Shown here in pieces: positions 51,756 to 63,753 of a stretch of DNA of 64,000 bases. The position numbers and the translations under genes were made by a program. The DNA is from Brachynemurus nebulosus (lineage: Eukaryota; Arthropoda; Insecta; Neuroptera; Myrmeleontidae), in the NCBI GenBank assembly GCA_035578155.1, contig JAPWDM010000016.1, forward strand, positions 11,758,108 to 11,822,107, given 5' to 3'. Numbering within the stretch: the stretch's first letter is position 1; every line of letters starts with the position of its first letter. The notes under the pieces are model-generated. The model had not been told where the DNA came from. It was given only the letters and a program-made list of their open reading frames with translations, and searched no databases.

Positions 51756-52187
51756 TTCAGAGATTATTTTCAAAATTATGGTTAAATTTTAATTTAAAAA
51801 TTTTAATTTATGCCACATAAGTGTCAAATGTATTGGACAAATTGTATGTATGTGTACAAATTTATTTTATTAATTATTTCTTATTATTCTCCAAAAATTT
51901 GTTTTAAAAACTTTAAACGTCAGTTTTTGAATGTATTTCATTTCTGCACGATTTTTTTTTTTTTTTTTTTGTATGTAAATCCTACTTTGGAAATTAGGTC
52001 AGCTAGACAAAGATGAATTTATCTGATTTGCTATATTCGTTGTCCTTTTTAAGAACAGCCAATCATAATTTTTAAAATTTTATGGCCAGTCAACTTTCTT
52101 CTCGAAGTTGGTACACTGTATATATTTTTTAATTGAAATCGATGCAGAATTTATTATATATTTCAAATTTAGGCAATAATCTCTGAA
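51756..52187. mobile_element. MITE inserted in the left arm of the FLYWCH element
   Basis: Ends TTCAGAGATTATT and AATAATCTCTGAA with a perfect 8-bp flank TTTATAAA on each side (51748-51755, 52188-52195). The host arm resumes on the other side in register with the right arm. It is 432 bp, probably hAT-type. Confidence 0.8.
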
Positions 52188-53010
52188 TTTATAAAGATTT
52201 CGTGTCGTTTCGTCCGAGTGTCGTTTCGCCCGAGTGTCGTTTCGTCCGAATTCCATGAATTGATAACTTAAGATTTAACTTGTTACCTGATCGAGTTGCG
52301 TTTCGTCCGAAGGATATTTATGTTAATATATATATTACATAGGTATATACGTACATATATATGTATGCACATCACAATGCACATAATGTTCTTATTTATT
52401 TTATTTTTTACCCTTAACATACTCCTTGGGTACTCTTCCTTAAACAAATAATTCTCAAAGCAATGTAACTTTCTAATTTAAATTTAAGTATGTGCTATCA
52501 AATTTTCTATACCAAAAATGGAATTTCCGTCAAAAATAACAATTGATCTGTTATAATTATAATTTAGTAAAATGATAATTGTTATAAAATAGTGATTTTA
52601 AACAATAAGTAGTGCTTTGTTTTAACTGACAGTTTAGTTTATTGTAATCCACAGATTACAGTTATTAAAATTATATATTGTAGAATTTGTATTAATTAAT
52701 AAATATACGTAGGTACTACAGGTTGTAATAATTTCCACTAAAATTTTTGTAGTTTTCTTGTGGTTTGTAATTAAATTGAACAAAAATAAAAATAATTTGA
52801 CTTTACGTACCGCGTTTCATTTATACGTAGGTATAATATTAAAATAATCTTAATAACAAATTATAATTTAAATTCCGCGCGTTAAATCATTCGCTTGGCC
52901 TACAGAGAAAATGCATAACGATGCTTCCCAGGTGACACTTTATCTGATAATCCCCCTCCACGGCTTAGCCACTGCCATTTAGAAAACACAACCCCGCAAC
53001 TTTCTACAAA

Positions 53011-53020
53011 TTTATATACA
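53011..53020 (+). promoter_or_regulatory. Possible TATA box of the FLYWCH gene
   Basis: TTTATATACA lies about 100 bp before the ATG at 53121, in a locally less AT-rich patch (52870-53060). In an AT-rich genome this could be chance. Confidence 0.3.
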
Positions 53021-53120
53021 GACCTGTGCAAAACTAGTGCTTGTTTTACGCATTGTCGAGTCTGGTATTCTTGATTGGCATTATTTGTATTAGTGCTTTC
53101 AACGAAACCACATCTTTTCG

Positions 53121-53579
53121 ATGGAGTTTATAAATACCAAGAAAGGGCAACCCAGTTTGCTTTTTAAAGGATACCGATACACAAAGAAGAGGGAAAATAG
53201 GTCTGGTGAAATTGTATGGTGTTGTGCTGCCCGACCTTGTGGAGGAAAAGTTGTTACTAACAACGAAAAACTTGTTAAAGAAGAGACCCACGAATGTGTT
53301 TCAGATGTGGCTGGTATTGACGTGTACAAAGCTACGTCGCGAGCCAAGAAGAGAGCTCGTGAAGAAACCGATACATCGATTCCACGGGTAAGCCAAATTG
53401 TTAAAAAATGACAAATTAATTTCATACTAATAATTAATTAAGCATTTTAACTATTTTAGAAATTAACTAAAAAATCCATGAGATGTTCGTGCGGATCCAT
53501 GGCGTCCGTGGGTCATATGACCCCCTGTCGTATATGCCAAGTGCGAGGATATTCGACAAGCCCACCTCTGTTTTCATAG
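53121..53579 (+). CDS. FLYWCH zinc-finger protein, two exons
   Basis: Exon 1 53121-53387, intron 53388-53459 (72 bp, CGG|GTAAGC ... CTATTTTAG|A, phase 0), exon 2 53460-53579; 128 residues. Residues ~9-56 form a FLYWCH domain: GQPSLLFKGYRYTKK, then IVWCCAARPCGGKV and ETHECVS supply the Cys-Cys-His-Cys/His zinc ligands. A Lys/Arg-rich stretch follows (SRAKKRAREE), a likely nuclear signal. Exon 2 adds MRCSCGS ... TPCRICQV, a second Cys cluster. The other frame over exon 2 (53483-53674) has a stop just after the acceptor and cannot be joined this way. The gene lies between long transposon arms. It could bind transposon ends or be a captured host exon; mod(mdg4)-type proteins carry similar domains. 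Function is unproven. Confidence 0.65.
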
Positions 53580-53823
53580 AGGTGCCAAAAAGTGGGCACG
53601 CAGTCCTGGTTGGTGCTAATAATGGATCTTATCGCACTGACCAACTCATAAAATCAATTTTAGACAAGAATTAACTAAAATAATATTATTTAATCCTTTG
53701 TAATTTTCAGTGATATAAATCTAGTGAAAAACTAACTAGTAAATGACAAAATATGAATACATTAATTGTAAATATTATTATATTGTATTATAATTGTAGT
53801 ATTAGTTAATTGTGAAAAAATTT

Positions 53824-53829
53824 AATAAA
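53824..53829 (+). terminator. Possible polyadenylation signal
   Basis: AATAAA about 245 bp after the FLYWCH stop codon. Such hexamers are common by chance here. Confidence 0.3.
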
Positions 53830-54468
53830 TTCGTAAACAAATAAATGGTTATCTACCAAATTTCTATTTTATATTTGAAAAAAATAATCTGTAAAAAAAA
53901 AACTTATTTAAATTTAGGAATTTACATTGCTTTGAGAAAATAATTATTATTTGACGGAAAATACCCAAGGAGTGTATTAAGGGTTAAAAATATAAATAAG
54001 AATACGTATATTACCTATTACGTATATATTGATATAATATACCTGTGTTCCATCCCTTCCCATCCTTTTGAAATGTACATGGCTCGGACGAAACGACACT
54101 TATTTTTATGTTTACTCATACTATAAAATCGTTGCGGACGAAACGAAACTTTTTTCCAAGAATTTGGGTCTCGGACGAAACGACATGACACCTTTATAAA
54201 TGCTATCGACATGACACCTTTATAAATGCTATATAGGTAAATCCTTAAAATCACTGTTCCTCTAGCTGTACGAGCTAATACTGAAAATTAGACGTTAAAA
54301 TACAACTAAGCTTTACATGGTCAGTATAAAGCTATTAAATATAAGTAAATTATTACTTATTCAGTTAGTAAAATAACAAACTAGAATTTTCATTCAAAAT
54401 TTAAATTTTATAACAAATTGAAAATCATAGAATGACAATATCATTTTTGCGACGGCACTGTATAGTAT

Positions 54469-54732
54469 ACCTTTTCCAACAATTTTTGGGATGACTTTTC
54501 GAGAGGGTGTTATTAGGAACCATAAACTTTCAAGACGTTAAATTATTTTATTGCTTACAACAAATACCACCCTATGTTCACTCCAATTGTATTTAAATTT
54601 GTTACCTGTTTTACAAGCGACGGTTTCTTTTTGCATTCATATAGATAAGTAGGTAACATGCTGCGAACAATACTGCTGATTATTGCCGTACTTGAAAAGT
54701 CATCTCATTTAAATATTGAAAAACTATACCTA
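54469..54732 (+). repeat. 260-bp repeat flanking the FLYWCH element, right copy
   Basis: Same orientation as 50990-51252 and close in sequence. It begins 8 bp after the right end of the FLYWCH element. Confidence 0.85.
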
Positions 54733-54782
54733 ATTCCATACAGTACCATAATATAGTACCTGGTCAGTTTATTTTATTGTGT

Positions 54783-55055
54783 ATAGTTTTATGACTTCTT
54801 ATTCGCTCAAAAAACACCGTATTTTAATGAAAATTGATGAAAACATTGGAGGTTCCAAAAACCCTTGGACGAATTCTTTAGACACGTTCGATGCCCGGAA
54901 TCTCAAAAAGTCAGTTTTTGCTAAAATTTGCCAAAATTCAAGTCTTCCAAATGTTTTTTTACATCATCAGAAAAAGAACGGAAAAAAATCCTATGTATGA
55001 ATTTTCGAGGAAACGTAATTTTTATAATCGAAAATTCGCTATGTTATGCAGGATC
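54783..55055 (+). mobile_element. (TA)n-centred repeat family, diverged right half
   Basis: Shares CCCTTGGACGAATTCTTTAG, AAAAAGTCAGTTTTTGC-like words and the terminal AAAATTCGCTATGTTATGCA with 8476-8790 and 21905-22235, at lower similarity. Confidence 0.6.
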
Positions 55056-55459
55056 AAGGGGACAAACTAGGTGGTCTATGTCTCTGTTCCACTTGTAATG
55101 AGTTTGTGACGTAAAATCTCTCCCACCATGTCGTGTAGGTACACACCGCTTGCAATTGTGTTAGTTTGTTGTTTGCCTTTGTGTGCGTACTTACACATAC
55201 CACCACAACACACGTATTATGGGACAGACCAAGCTGTCCAATTTAGGTAACAATGATGTTCATTGTTAACACAATGCAGTGTGTGTTCGGCGACGGACAC
55301 TGACTGACTACCTGCCTTAAGCTGTGACTGGTATACAAATGACTCCGAGCGAATTACACTTTTTTTATATTAGTTGGCTTCTAGTGTTCTATGTGCAGGA
55401 TGCTGCCATATTAAAAAGAGATAAGATATTTGTACTAGCAAAATAAAGTGCCTATACTA
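55056..55459. other. Spacer, no gene recognised
   Basis: Somewhat less AT-rich with many CACAC/GTGTG words (55130-55300). No coding frame is seen. Confidence 0.4.
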
Positions 55460-55738
55460 AATAGAGTGGTGACATGTGTGCTGAACGCTGATTGGTTCCC
55501 GCATTTTCTATCCAAAGTTTGCTTAAAATACATTGGAAATAAATTAAATGTTAATAAAAACAATTTAGTATAACTTAGAAAGAATAATTAAATTAAAATT
55601 TTTTAGTTGTTCATTAATTCATAACTTATTAACAAAAAATTATATACTTAAAAATATTTACTCAAACATGTGATAATTAATTTTGAAGCTTCCCGCTCTG
55701 TTTTGGATAGAAAATGGATGATATGTCACGACTCTATT
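55460..55738. mobile_element. Short MITE with TA duplication
   Basis: AATAGAGTGGTGACATGTG and, reversed from the right, AATAGAGTCGTGACATATC are terminal repeats; CATTTTCTATCCAAA is also mirrored inside. TA flanks both ends. It is 279 bp. Confidence 0.65.
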
Positions 55739-57190
55739 TATTATAGGGACTCTACAGCAAAACTACTTGTAGTAACATCTATGTTTATATACCCTCAAAC
55801 GTAATAAAATTTAATTCATCATTTTTAATAACTAACGTACCTACATGCGGTACATACTTAAAACTTTAAAACTAAAAGCCTCTGTACAATATGCGTGCGC
55901 AGGGACTATCGTATTTATGTACATATTATAGGTCGCCTCTGATATCAACAACACACAGATACATGTTGACACGGAATACAACTGCAATATAGTTAGCAGT
56001 CTAAAAATTTCTTTTTAACCCATTATATCCCACTCCTGTTTCTACTGGTCAGATTTTGATGAATTTCCACACAAAGACCTAGAATGGCAATATAAAATAA
56101 TTCCCCAAAGATGATCCTTGTATCCTTCCCAGGATAATAGTAAAGGCCTGTATTATATATAATATTCTGGGTCGTGGTGTATATAAAAACTTTGGCGGGA
56201 AATATGAAATGAATTTATCAGAAGTAAGGTAAATATTGTTAACATTAAAAAAACGAAATAAAAAGGTTAATGATCCTTTTTTTTAAAACTAATTTATTAT
56301 TCTGGACTTTCTGAAACTGACACTACGAAAATAAAAGTGGTTACGTTACTTAAAATAAATAATATCTGTTACCCCGATACCATGTTACTTTTATTGAGAA
56401 TATTTAATTTTTCTTATGTTTAGGAAAATTTTCACACAAAATCTTTTCAAAATATTCCAATGGTTTTCCAATATTTCCATTTAATTTGTCAAAATTTCTA
56501 AAAAAATTCACATATTATTAGACTACTAAATCGTCAGTCGCATTTCATTCCTTCTTTGTTTAACTATTTTACAGCTAATTATCTTTATCTCTCATTCACG
56601 AAGTTAGCCACGAACAAAATACGTGGAATAATCTCTACAAGATATTACTCTTTGACTACGTTACAACCCGGCGTATTTTAAAACATATCTGTCAGTTCTC
56701 TACTGAAATTTTCTATTTTAATATTTATTTTTATCAATTATTTCATTTTTAATACTTTAAACATATATTTTACTAACACTCGGACAAGGTTTTTTAAATT
56801 AAAAAATAATAATTTTAAAAATCAATGCAAAAATTTGTGGCAACCTGCATTGCGCATTGCAGACCCTTTTTCAAATACTTATAATAGTTCAACTGGAAGC
56901 TTTTTAATGGTAATTTTTACACAGGCGGAGAGAGAAAGATTCAAAGAGCGTTATTCAATTGTAATTTTATATATTTAAATACCTTTAGTTAAGAAAATAA
57001 CCCGTAAAGTTGACTTTCCCACGGTATTACGTGTAATATTGTGGTCACTAATGGGTTAATTGAAAATACTTTTATTCGATTGGGAATCATTTGGGAAAAT
57101 TTAGGAATATAATTTTTTTATTTAGGACATTATAATTAGTGAGTAATTAATTAGTCTTTTTTAGCGTATAGTTAGCAGATCATGAAAATA
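55739..57190. other. AT-rich spacer, no gene recognised
   Basis: No supported coding or bounded repeat. Confidence 0.4.
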
Positions 57191-58612
57191 AAAAATATTT
57201 TATTTTACGTTATTTGATAGTAGATAGTTTGGGAAGAATATTAAAATTAATCACACCATTTGGGAATTCATAATTAATTAATTATGCCGATTTTTCTGTT
57301 TACGATTTTACATGTACAATCAGCCCCGGATCTAAGGGGGAGCAAACCGGCGCCCCTGCCCCGAACGCTAGTTTCAGGGGGCGCCAGAATCATACTAGGT
57401 CGGTCTATATCAAATGGTCTAAAGAAAAAGTTGGTTGCTCGACCATTTCAGAAAAAAATCATATTTTTCCAGTTGTTTCTACATATACTAGGTATATTTG
57501 AAGTATTGAGAACAATTCTTAAAAAAAAAATTTCTTGAACCGATTAAGTATGATAGCCATTTTTGTTTTCCAATTTGCGCTGATTTTTGTGTTTGCAGCC
57601 ACTTATGCTAATGCACATATTTCATAAATAGTTCATCCTAAAAGGTTGAAATAAAAACCATTTTAAAAGTAATAAATGTCTCTTTATTTTAAGTGATGTC
57701 TATGTTTAACCTATTTTCGTCCCTTTCATAAGAAAACTTTACCTAAAGTTGGATATCAAAATTTAGCAAAATTCACTTTTAGAACATTTTTATTTTCTTG
57801 TAGAAGGAATGTTTTAAACCTCTTAATATTTTTTATGAGAATAGCTGTATAGTGTATACGAGTACAACTACTCATTATGAAACAAATACACACTATTTCA
57901 ATTGTGGAACTTGTACCCCTTAATTTTTACAAACTTCCGGAAAATGACTTTTTTCTGATGGAGCTAGTGGTAAAAATTTGAAATTTGCACAACTTGTAGT
58001 GCTTTCAGAGTAGATTTATTAAAATGAAACATTAACTTGTACCTTTATTGATCATTTACAAAACACTCAATTTTTATCATTGCCGCAACGGGAAAAATAG
58101 GAGTTTTGTAAAGGACATATACTTATGGGTTTGTTTGACAATTTATGTCAAACGTTGGAGAGGGGGTGCACCATTTTCAAGTTCCTGCCCCGGTTGTAAA
58201 AAATCGTAGATCTGGGGCTGTGTACAATATATTTAATGACTGACGTCACTGACTAATATGTAATAAAAGACTTTGATATGTTGAAATTATTAATTATTTT
58301 TCGAATTGTACTTCATCAGTATGTTGTACATAACATAACTTTTCAATTCATACCTTCCGTCAGTTATGTAAATATACAACATACTAATGAAGTACAATTC
58401 GAAAAATAATTCATAATTTTAACATACAAAAGTGTTTGAATCTTGCCGCCATATTAGTCAGTGGCGTCAGTCATTAAATATATTGTACGTGTAAAATCGT
58501 AAACAAAAAAAATCGGCAAAATTAATTAATTATGAATTCCCAAATGGTGTGGTTAATTTTAATGTTCTTCCCAAACTATTTACTATTAAATAACGTAAAA
58601 TAAAATATTAAA
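57191..58612. repeat. Foldback element split by a hAT insertion
   Basis: With the hAT element (57321-58220) and one duplication copy removed, the left side (57191-57320 plus 58229-58330) pairs with the right side (58365-58612): TATTTTATTTTACGTTAT, GGAATTCATAATTAATTAA and CGAATTGTACTTCAT are mirrored. Arms are about 240 bp and the loop about 35 bp. Confidence 0.75.
57321..58220. mobile_element. hAT-type non-autonomous element
   Basis: Ends CAGCCCCGGATCTA and TAGATCTGGGGCTG, near-perfect inverted repeats, flanked by a perfect 8-bp duplication TGTACAAT (57313-57320, 58221-58228). It is 900 bp. The 84-codon frame at its left end shows no transposase features. Confidence 0.85.
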
Positions 58613-58724
58613 ACATTTTGAACTTTTAGTCACATTGAGTGCAATATGTATACATGCATATACTAAACACGAAACTGTCTGATCCGAAAGAAGTCCGATA
58701 CCTGCGGATCGGACATCGTGATAA

Positions 58725-59328
58725 GCGCGGCTGTACACCTAGGAGGTAAGACATAAGAGATACGACATGAGAGACACAAGAAATGTGTCGCTTGGAGACA
58801 CGCATCGCTTGAGTACATTTAAATTGCATTGAAAACACAAAATTGATGCACACCTAGGAGATAAGACATGAGCGACACAGATTTGTCTTAAGCGACATAG
58901 CATGCTTGTCTTCTGTCGCTCGTGTCGAACGACATGTAAGATAAATTTAAAAATTATATTATACATTTGAAAGAAATGGTAATTTTTCTACAAAAATATT
59001 TTTTTAATGTAATATTAGATGTATACCGACAATTTAAAACACTTTTTAAAAAACTGTCAAATACCGTATTCAAATACTGTGTATTACCAAGGAGGTCTAT
59101 GTATCGTTTACAATTAATTTTGTTAATTATGTTAAAAATTTTGTTAATAATTAAATTAATTATTTATGCAATTATGAAAAACTACTGCCAGCAAATTGAA
59201 AAATTTCCCTTGTTGTAGTGTCCTTCATGTCGTATCTCTTGTGTCTTATCTCCTAAGTGTGCAGATGCCATGTTTTAAGACAAATATCTGTGTCGCTCAT
59301 GTCTTACCTCCCAGGTGTGTAGCCGGGC
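58725..59328. mobile_element. PIF/Harbinger-type MITE
   Basis: Ends GCGCGGCTGTACACCTAGGA and, reversed, GCCCGGCTACACACCTGGGA, continuing GGTAAGACAT in both. TAA flanks both sides (58722-58724, 59329-59331). Within, CATGAGCGACACAGAT and GTCTTAAGACA-type words are repeated in both arms. It is 604 bp, with no transposase. Confidence 0.8.
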
Positions 59329-59331
59329 TAA

Positions 59332-60488
59332 GAGATAAAAAGTTTATGGAGATAAATATTTATTTTTTTCAAAACAATATTATAGCTCCTTTGATTGTGT
59401 TTGCTAATTTCTGTAAGAGTATGTGTGTGCTGACTGTGAATGTGTGTTGCAATTTATACAATCGACAATCACAATAGGGGGTATTCTAAATAATTAGAGA
59501 CCAGATAATTATGGTAAACTAGAAAATATAATAACCCCGGATTTTTTTCTTCTTTAACATATAGATGATTTATTAAAATTATGTCAAAATTACTACTAAT
59601 AACAAATAATATGAAAATTCATTCAACTTACTGAAAAAAGTTTATATTTTTATTTTAGCTCCAACTTATTTTTAAAAGTAACTTTATTGTTACTTATAAA
59701 AACATTTTGTAATTCAGAAAAATGTAAAAATTTTACTGATACGATTTTGGTAATAATATAATTAAATACACTGAAGGGTTTCTATTATAACCTCTCTTTT
59801 TGTTCTGATTTGGGAAAATGTATTTTCAATTATGCCCTGTTTTACTTTTGATGTTAATATGAAATCGATATTTGGATTTTCTGCAAATATTTTTTTCAGT
59901 TAATATAATATTACCATTAATTTAGGTAGCGGCAATTAAAAATTCCATCTAATTTTTCAAAGAAAATTACAGTAGAACTAGCTCTTTTTATATAGACTTT
60001 GAAAATTTGTTAAGTTTTAAAACAATGGTAATTCCTGCCACGACACTTTTGCTATACACTTGGATTGATAATTTTACGTTCATTTTTGAGAAGTCGTTAG
60101 GAGACACATGTTTAACAGTTATTTTAGAGCAAATTTTTGTACTGTTATCCACTGTACAAAATATACTGTGTATACTGTACCTAATTATTCACTTCTTTTT
60201 GTAGCCTCATATCTGATATAGTGTATAATTAAAGACTGGTTTAAAGTCTTTAAAGAAACTTAAAAATTTTATTTAATTTTTTACGAGATCTTTTGTACAA
60301 AAGAAAATAGAAATAAGGGAAATAAATTCTTCAAAATCTGTACTACAAAATCATACTAATTAAAATCACAGCAAATATTATAACTCTGTTTAAAAAAATA
60401 AAATAAAGACATGTATTATAGCACTCACAAAAGTCTTTAGACAGAACAGTAAACAAAAAAATTACAAGTTCGGAACATAGGATAATAA
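59332..60488. other. AT-rich spacer, no gene recognised
   Basis: Short frames only. Confidence 0.4.
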
Positions 60489-60590
60489 CTATTTTTGATA
60501 TTTCGTTACACATCCCTTTGATTTAATTATTGCTTGCAAGCGACTGGGCATTGATGCGATTAACTTTGTTGTAAAATCCGGACTGATTTG
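60489..60590 (-). pseudogene. Tc1-like transposase C-terminal scrap
   Basis: Reading the minus strand from 60590 gives SPDFTTKLIASMPSRLQAII then KSKGCVTKY and a stop at 60489-60491. The SMPxRLQAVIxxKGGxTKY form is the conserved C terminus of Tc1-like DDE transposases. Nothing recognisable lies upstream in frame, so only about 33 residues survive. Confidence 0.7.
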
Positions 60591-61052
60591 GTTCTATTAT
60601 TCATCAATTTAATGCTTTAATTACACGTAAATCCTGTTTATTAGAAATATTACGTTTTCTTATTTGAACACCTAGATATTGGCCATTAAAAAAAGTTAAT
60701 AATCATAAAAAAATGTTTCCTTTTTTGGTTACTCGTTCCTTTTTTAATTCTTCCGACATTGTCTGTTTCCCGTTCCTATCATCTGTCGGAACCAGTCCGA
60801 CATCGTTTTATTTCAAATCAAAATACAGCTGGGACATCATAATAGTAGTCAGTGTTAAATAGTCTCATTCTTAGCTTTAATGACTTAGATTTAATTCGGA
60901 CCTGGTGACAACACGCCACTTAAAAATGGATTGGAAAGGGTTAAGGCGCTTTTAACAATTTTAGATGACGGTTTTATCGTCGCTCAAAAACTTTGAAATT
61001 ATATATATGTGGACTCATACATAACATCCAGAAATTTTCAAAAATAACTGAA
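60591..61052. other. AT-rich spacer, no gene recognised
   Basis: Possible decayed remainder of the Tc1-like element; no frame or terminus could be recognised. Confidence 0.35.
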
Positions 61053-61578
61053 ATCCGACAAAAGCAGATATCTGAAGATATCTGTAAAAATGGAGTACTT
61101 TTTGTGTTAATACATCAATATTTAAAACATAGATAGTTGAAACCGATTGTTATACCAAGTACTGATATAATTACGCAACTATGCTTAGTAACTGTGTTAA
61201 GTATTTTAAAAAAAGAATATAATATTTAAAAAGATGATTCAATCAAATTTTCAGAATAACTCTTTTTTTACTGGGCCCAAATTTTTGCTTAGTACTTGTA
61301 AAAGTTAGAAAGTCCTAAGTTTAATATTAATCAAAAGTTAAAAATTTGGGCCAAGTAAAAAAAGAGTTATTCTGAAAATTTGATTGAATCATCTTTTTAA
61401 ATATCATTTTCTTTTTTTAAAATACTTAACACAGTTACTAAGCATAGTTGCGTAATTATATCAGTACTTGGCATAACAATCGCTTTCAACTATTTTTCTT
61501 TTAAATATTGATGTATTAACACAAAAAGTACTTGGCTCCATTTTTAAAGATATCTTCAGATATCTGTTTTTGTCGGAT
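61053..61578. repeat. Foldback element, ~230-bp arms
   Basis: ATCCGACAAAAGCAGATATC at 61053 is mirrored by GATATCTGTTTTTGTCGGAT ending at 61578. The arms stay matched up to AAAAATTTGGGCC around a loop of about 50 bp. There is no coding sequence, and the target duplication is unclear. Confidence 0.85.
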
Positions 61579-63753
61579 ATAACATATTTAGTTTAAACGT
61601 ATTGCAATCTGACACAAAATAATGTACATATAAGCGTATAATATCGAAACACCCATAAATAAAAAAACAAGGACCATGATGCCGTTGTATGTTTATTATA
61701 AAATTATATGTATGGTATTTCCGTTGCATTCTTATCATTTAATAAAATTATTCTGTAAAAATTGTATATTTTAGCATACATACTTACTTACTTACAGAGT
61801 TACGACCAAAACCTGAAATTAGAACGATTTTTTCGGATACAAACATACAGAAAACAATTTTGCACAAAATTTATAATGATGCGTGGGATGTTTATTTATT
61901 CTGTAAAAGATTCTGAAAATATTTTATTTCTTTATACAGGAATACAGTGAAGAATACAGTGAAGGAAAGAAAATAACTTTGTATTAATAAAGTAAAATTT
62001 CTTTTTACCAAAAATTTTAGATTCATACTTTTACCTCCTGGCAACTATCTGCTATCGATTAGATCCATAAAAATCATACACATATTTCTAAAATTGGGTT
62101 ATTGATCAAAACAATTTGGTCATTAAAAATGTGGGTATTTAATATTAGGGAGATATGTTACAATTCTAACATTTTTATTAGAAAGTAAAACAGGGATTAC
62201 ATATTTTATCGTCTAAAAAATAAAATGTTATACGATTTTATTCCTAAGGAAATTCTTACGGAACATAATATAATATGAAATTTTACAACCACCATGCACT
62301 GACAGCAACTACAGCAAGTGGACACGCACAACTTTAATTTTTCACGCCCGCTTACATCAATATTCGCGAATATCCATAATAAACATTCGTATTCGCATTC
62401 GCAAGTATCAAAAATTTGATATTCGTTACATCTCTAATTTATGATAATGATAAGAAAGTTTTGTATTCATAATAAAAATAGCGAGCTTCCATTCTGGAAA
62501 TTCGCTAAAAAAGTTCCCATATGAAAAAAGAATAAAAAAGTAGCAAAAATCGTTTTACTTGATAACGATAGGAGACATTTTCAAAAGATTTCTATAATTT
62601 AATTTTCCGTAATTTTAACAATGGTGGAAGTGTTGGATGTAAACGGAGTTTTTTTTTTCAAACGAAGACTGATCATTTTATTGACTGAATTCTGATTTTA
62701 GTAGTAGCAAATAAAATACATACATTGTCACAATAGCCTGATTAACTCAAAAAAATTCATATTAATATAATTTTAAATGAAAAATATAATTGACGGATTC
62801 AGTAATTATTGAAATTATAATATTGATTATAATTAGCATGCTGATATAGATAAACATGCAACCCATGCAACTCAATAAATTAATCAATGATTCTATTGCT
62901 TTAATTCATATGATCAACTAATAACTTTTAATAACATTCTTTTGTTAATCGAAGGATATATAAAATTATAGCTTTGAAAAAAATGTATGTATGTAGGTAA
63001 ATAGCACTTAAATTGTCTATACACTATGTAAATACTATTATTAATAATAAAGGTTACTATTACAGGTTCAAGGGCTATAGAAAAAAATATGTAAAACGAT
63101 TTTGCAATTTAGTAAATTTTTTTTAACTTTTATCTGTATAAAATAACTGATTTGTATTTTACACTTTAAAAGTTACATAAAACGACATCTTTTAACACTC
63201 ACTAAAAAGACACATCCGATAAATAATACAGAGTACTATATATTGAATTTAAACAATTACAATTAAAAGAGGGGGAAATTATTTGCATTTTTTATAAGAA
63301 TACTTATAATAAAACTGAGAAAAATTATACAAATAAAACACTTACAAAAAGGAGATATAAATATCTAGCAAAAAATTCTGGGAAATAATAATTATTTCCT
63401 GAATAATAAAATATAATATAAATTACTGTAATACCTCACAGAGGAAAAAAACAGTTGTTAAAATTAAAGTGATTGGTTTCTTTAAAAAAAAAAAAAACCC
63501 TTGACATATTTTTATAATTCTTCTTATTTTTATCATTTTTATTACACATAAATAAAAGACATGTGAAAGAATATTAAAAAATTCATTCAGTGTTTAATTA
63601 AAAAAGTAAAAAAACAGACAAACTCCATGGTTCAATAAACAGAACAAATTTATAATAAACGTTGGACGACGCAGTCAGAAAACTATTCTATTTCTAAACA
63701 ACATTTAAATCATTCTTTAATTCAAATTTTCAAAAAATAATCAAACTTTCAAA
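61579..63753. other. AT-rich spacer upstream of the terminal gene
   Basis: Near 62419-62440, GATATTCGTTACATCTCTAA reads in reverse as a TTAGAGATGTAACGAATATC end, resembling the hAT terminus at 46844; its partner is not clear. TTCTGGAAATTCGCTAA at 62494 resembles the (TA)n-centred repeat end. The last few hundred bases may hold the promoter and 5' UTR of the following gene, but no core element stands out. Confidence 0.4.

Larger units (their letters stand above)
51511..54460. mobile_element. TIR element carrying a FLYWCH gene
   Basis: Ends CAGTGCCGTCCCAAAAATGA and, reversed, CAGTGCCGTCGCAAAAATGA, with TA on both sides (51509-51510, 54461-54462). The arms match for about 550 bp: 51511-51755 plus 52196-52490 on the left (a MITE interrupts), 53905-54460 on the right. 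The arms include repeated TCGTTTCGTCCGA motifs (52200-52310; 54078-54185 reversed), which look like subterminal protein-binding repeats. The 1.4-kb middle carries a FLYWCH gene but no recognisable transposase. A TA duplication suggests Tc1/mariner or a relative. FLYWCH domains are also known from MULE transposons, but no 9-bp duplication is seen. Confidence 0.8.

Noticed and set aside
53483..53674. 63-codon frame overlapping FLYWCH exon 2
   Set aside because: A stop at 53468 lies between the splice acceptor and this frame, so it cannot be joined to exon 1 by the good splice sites seen.
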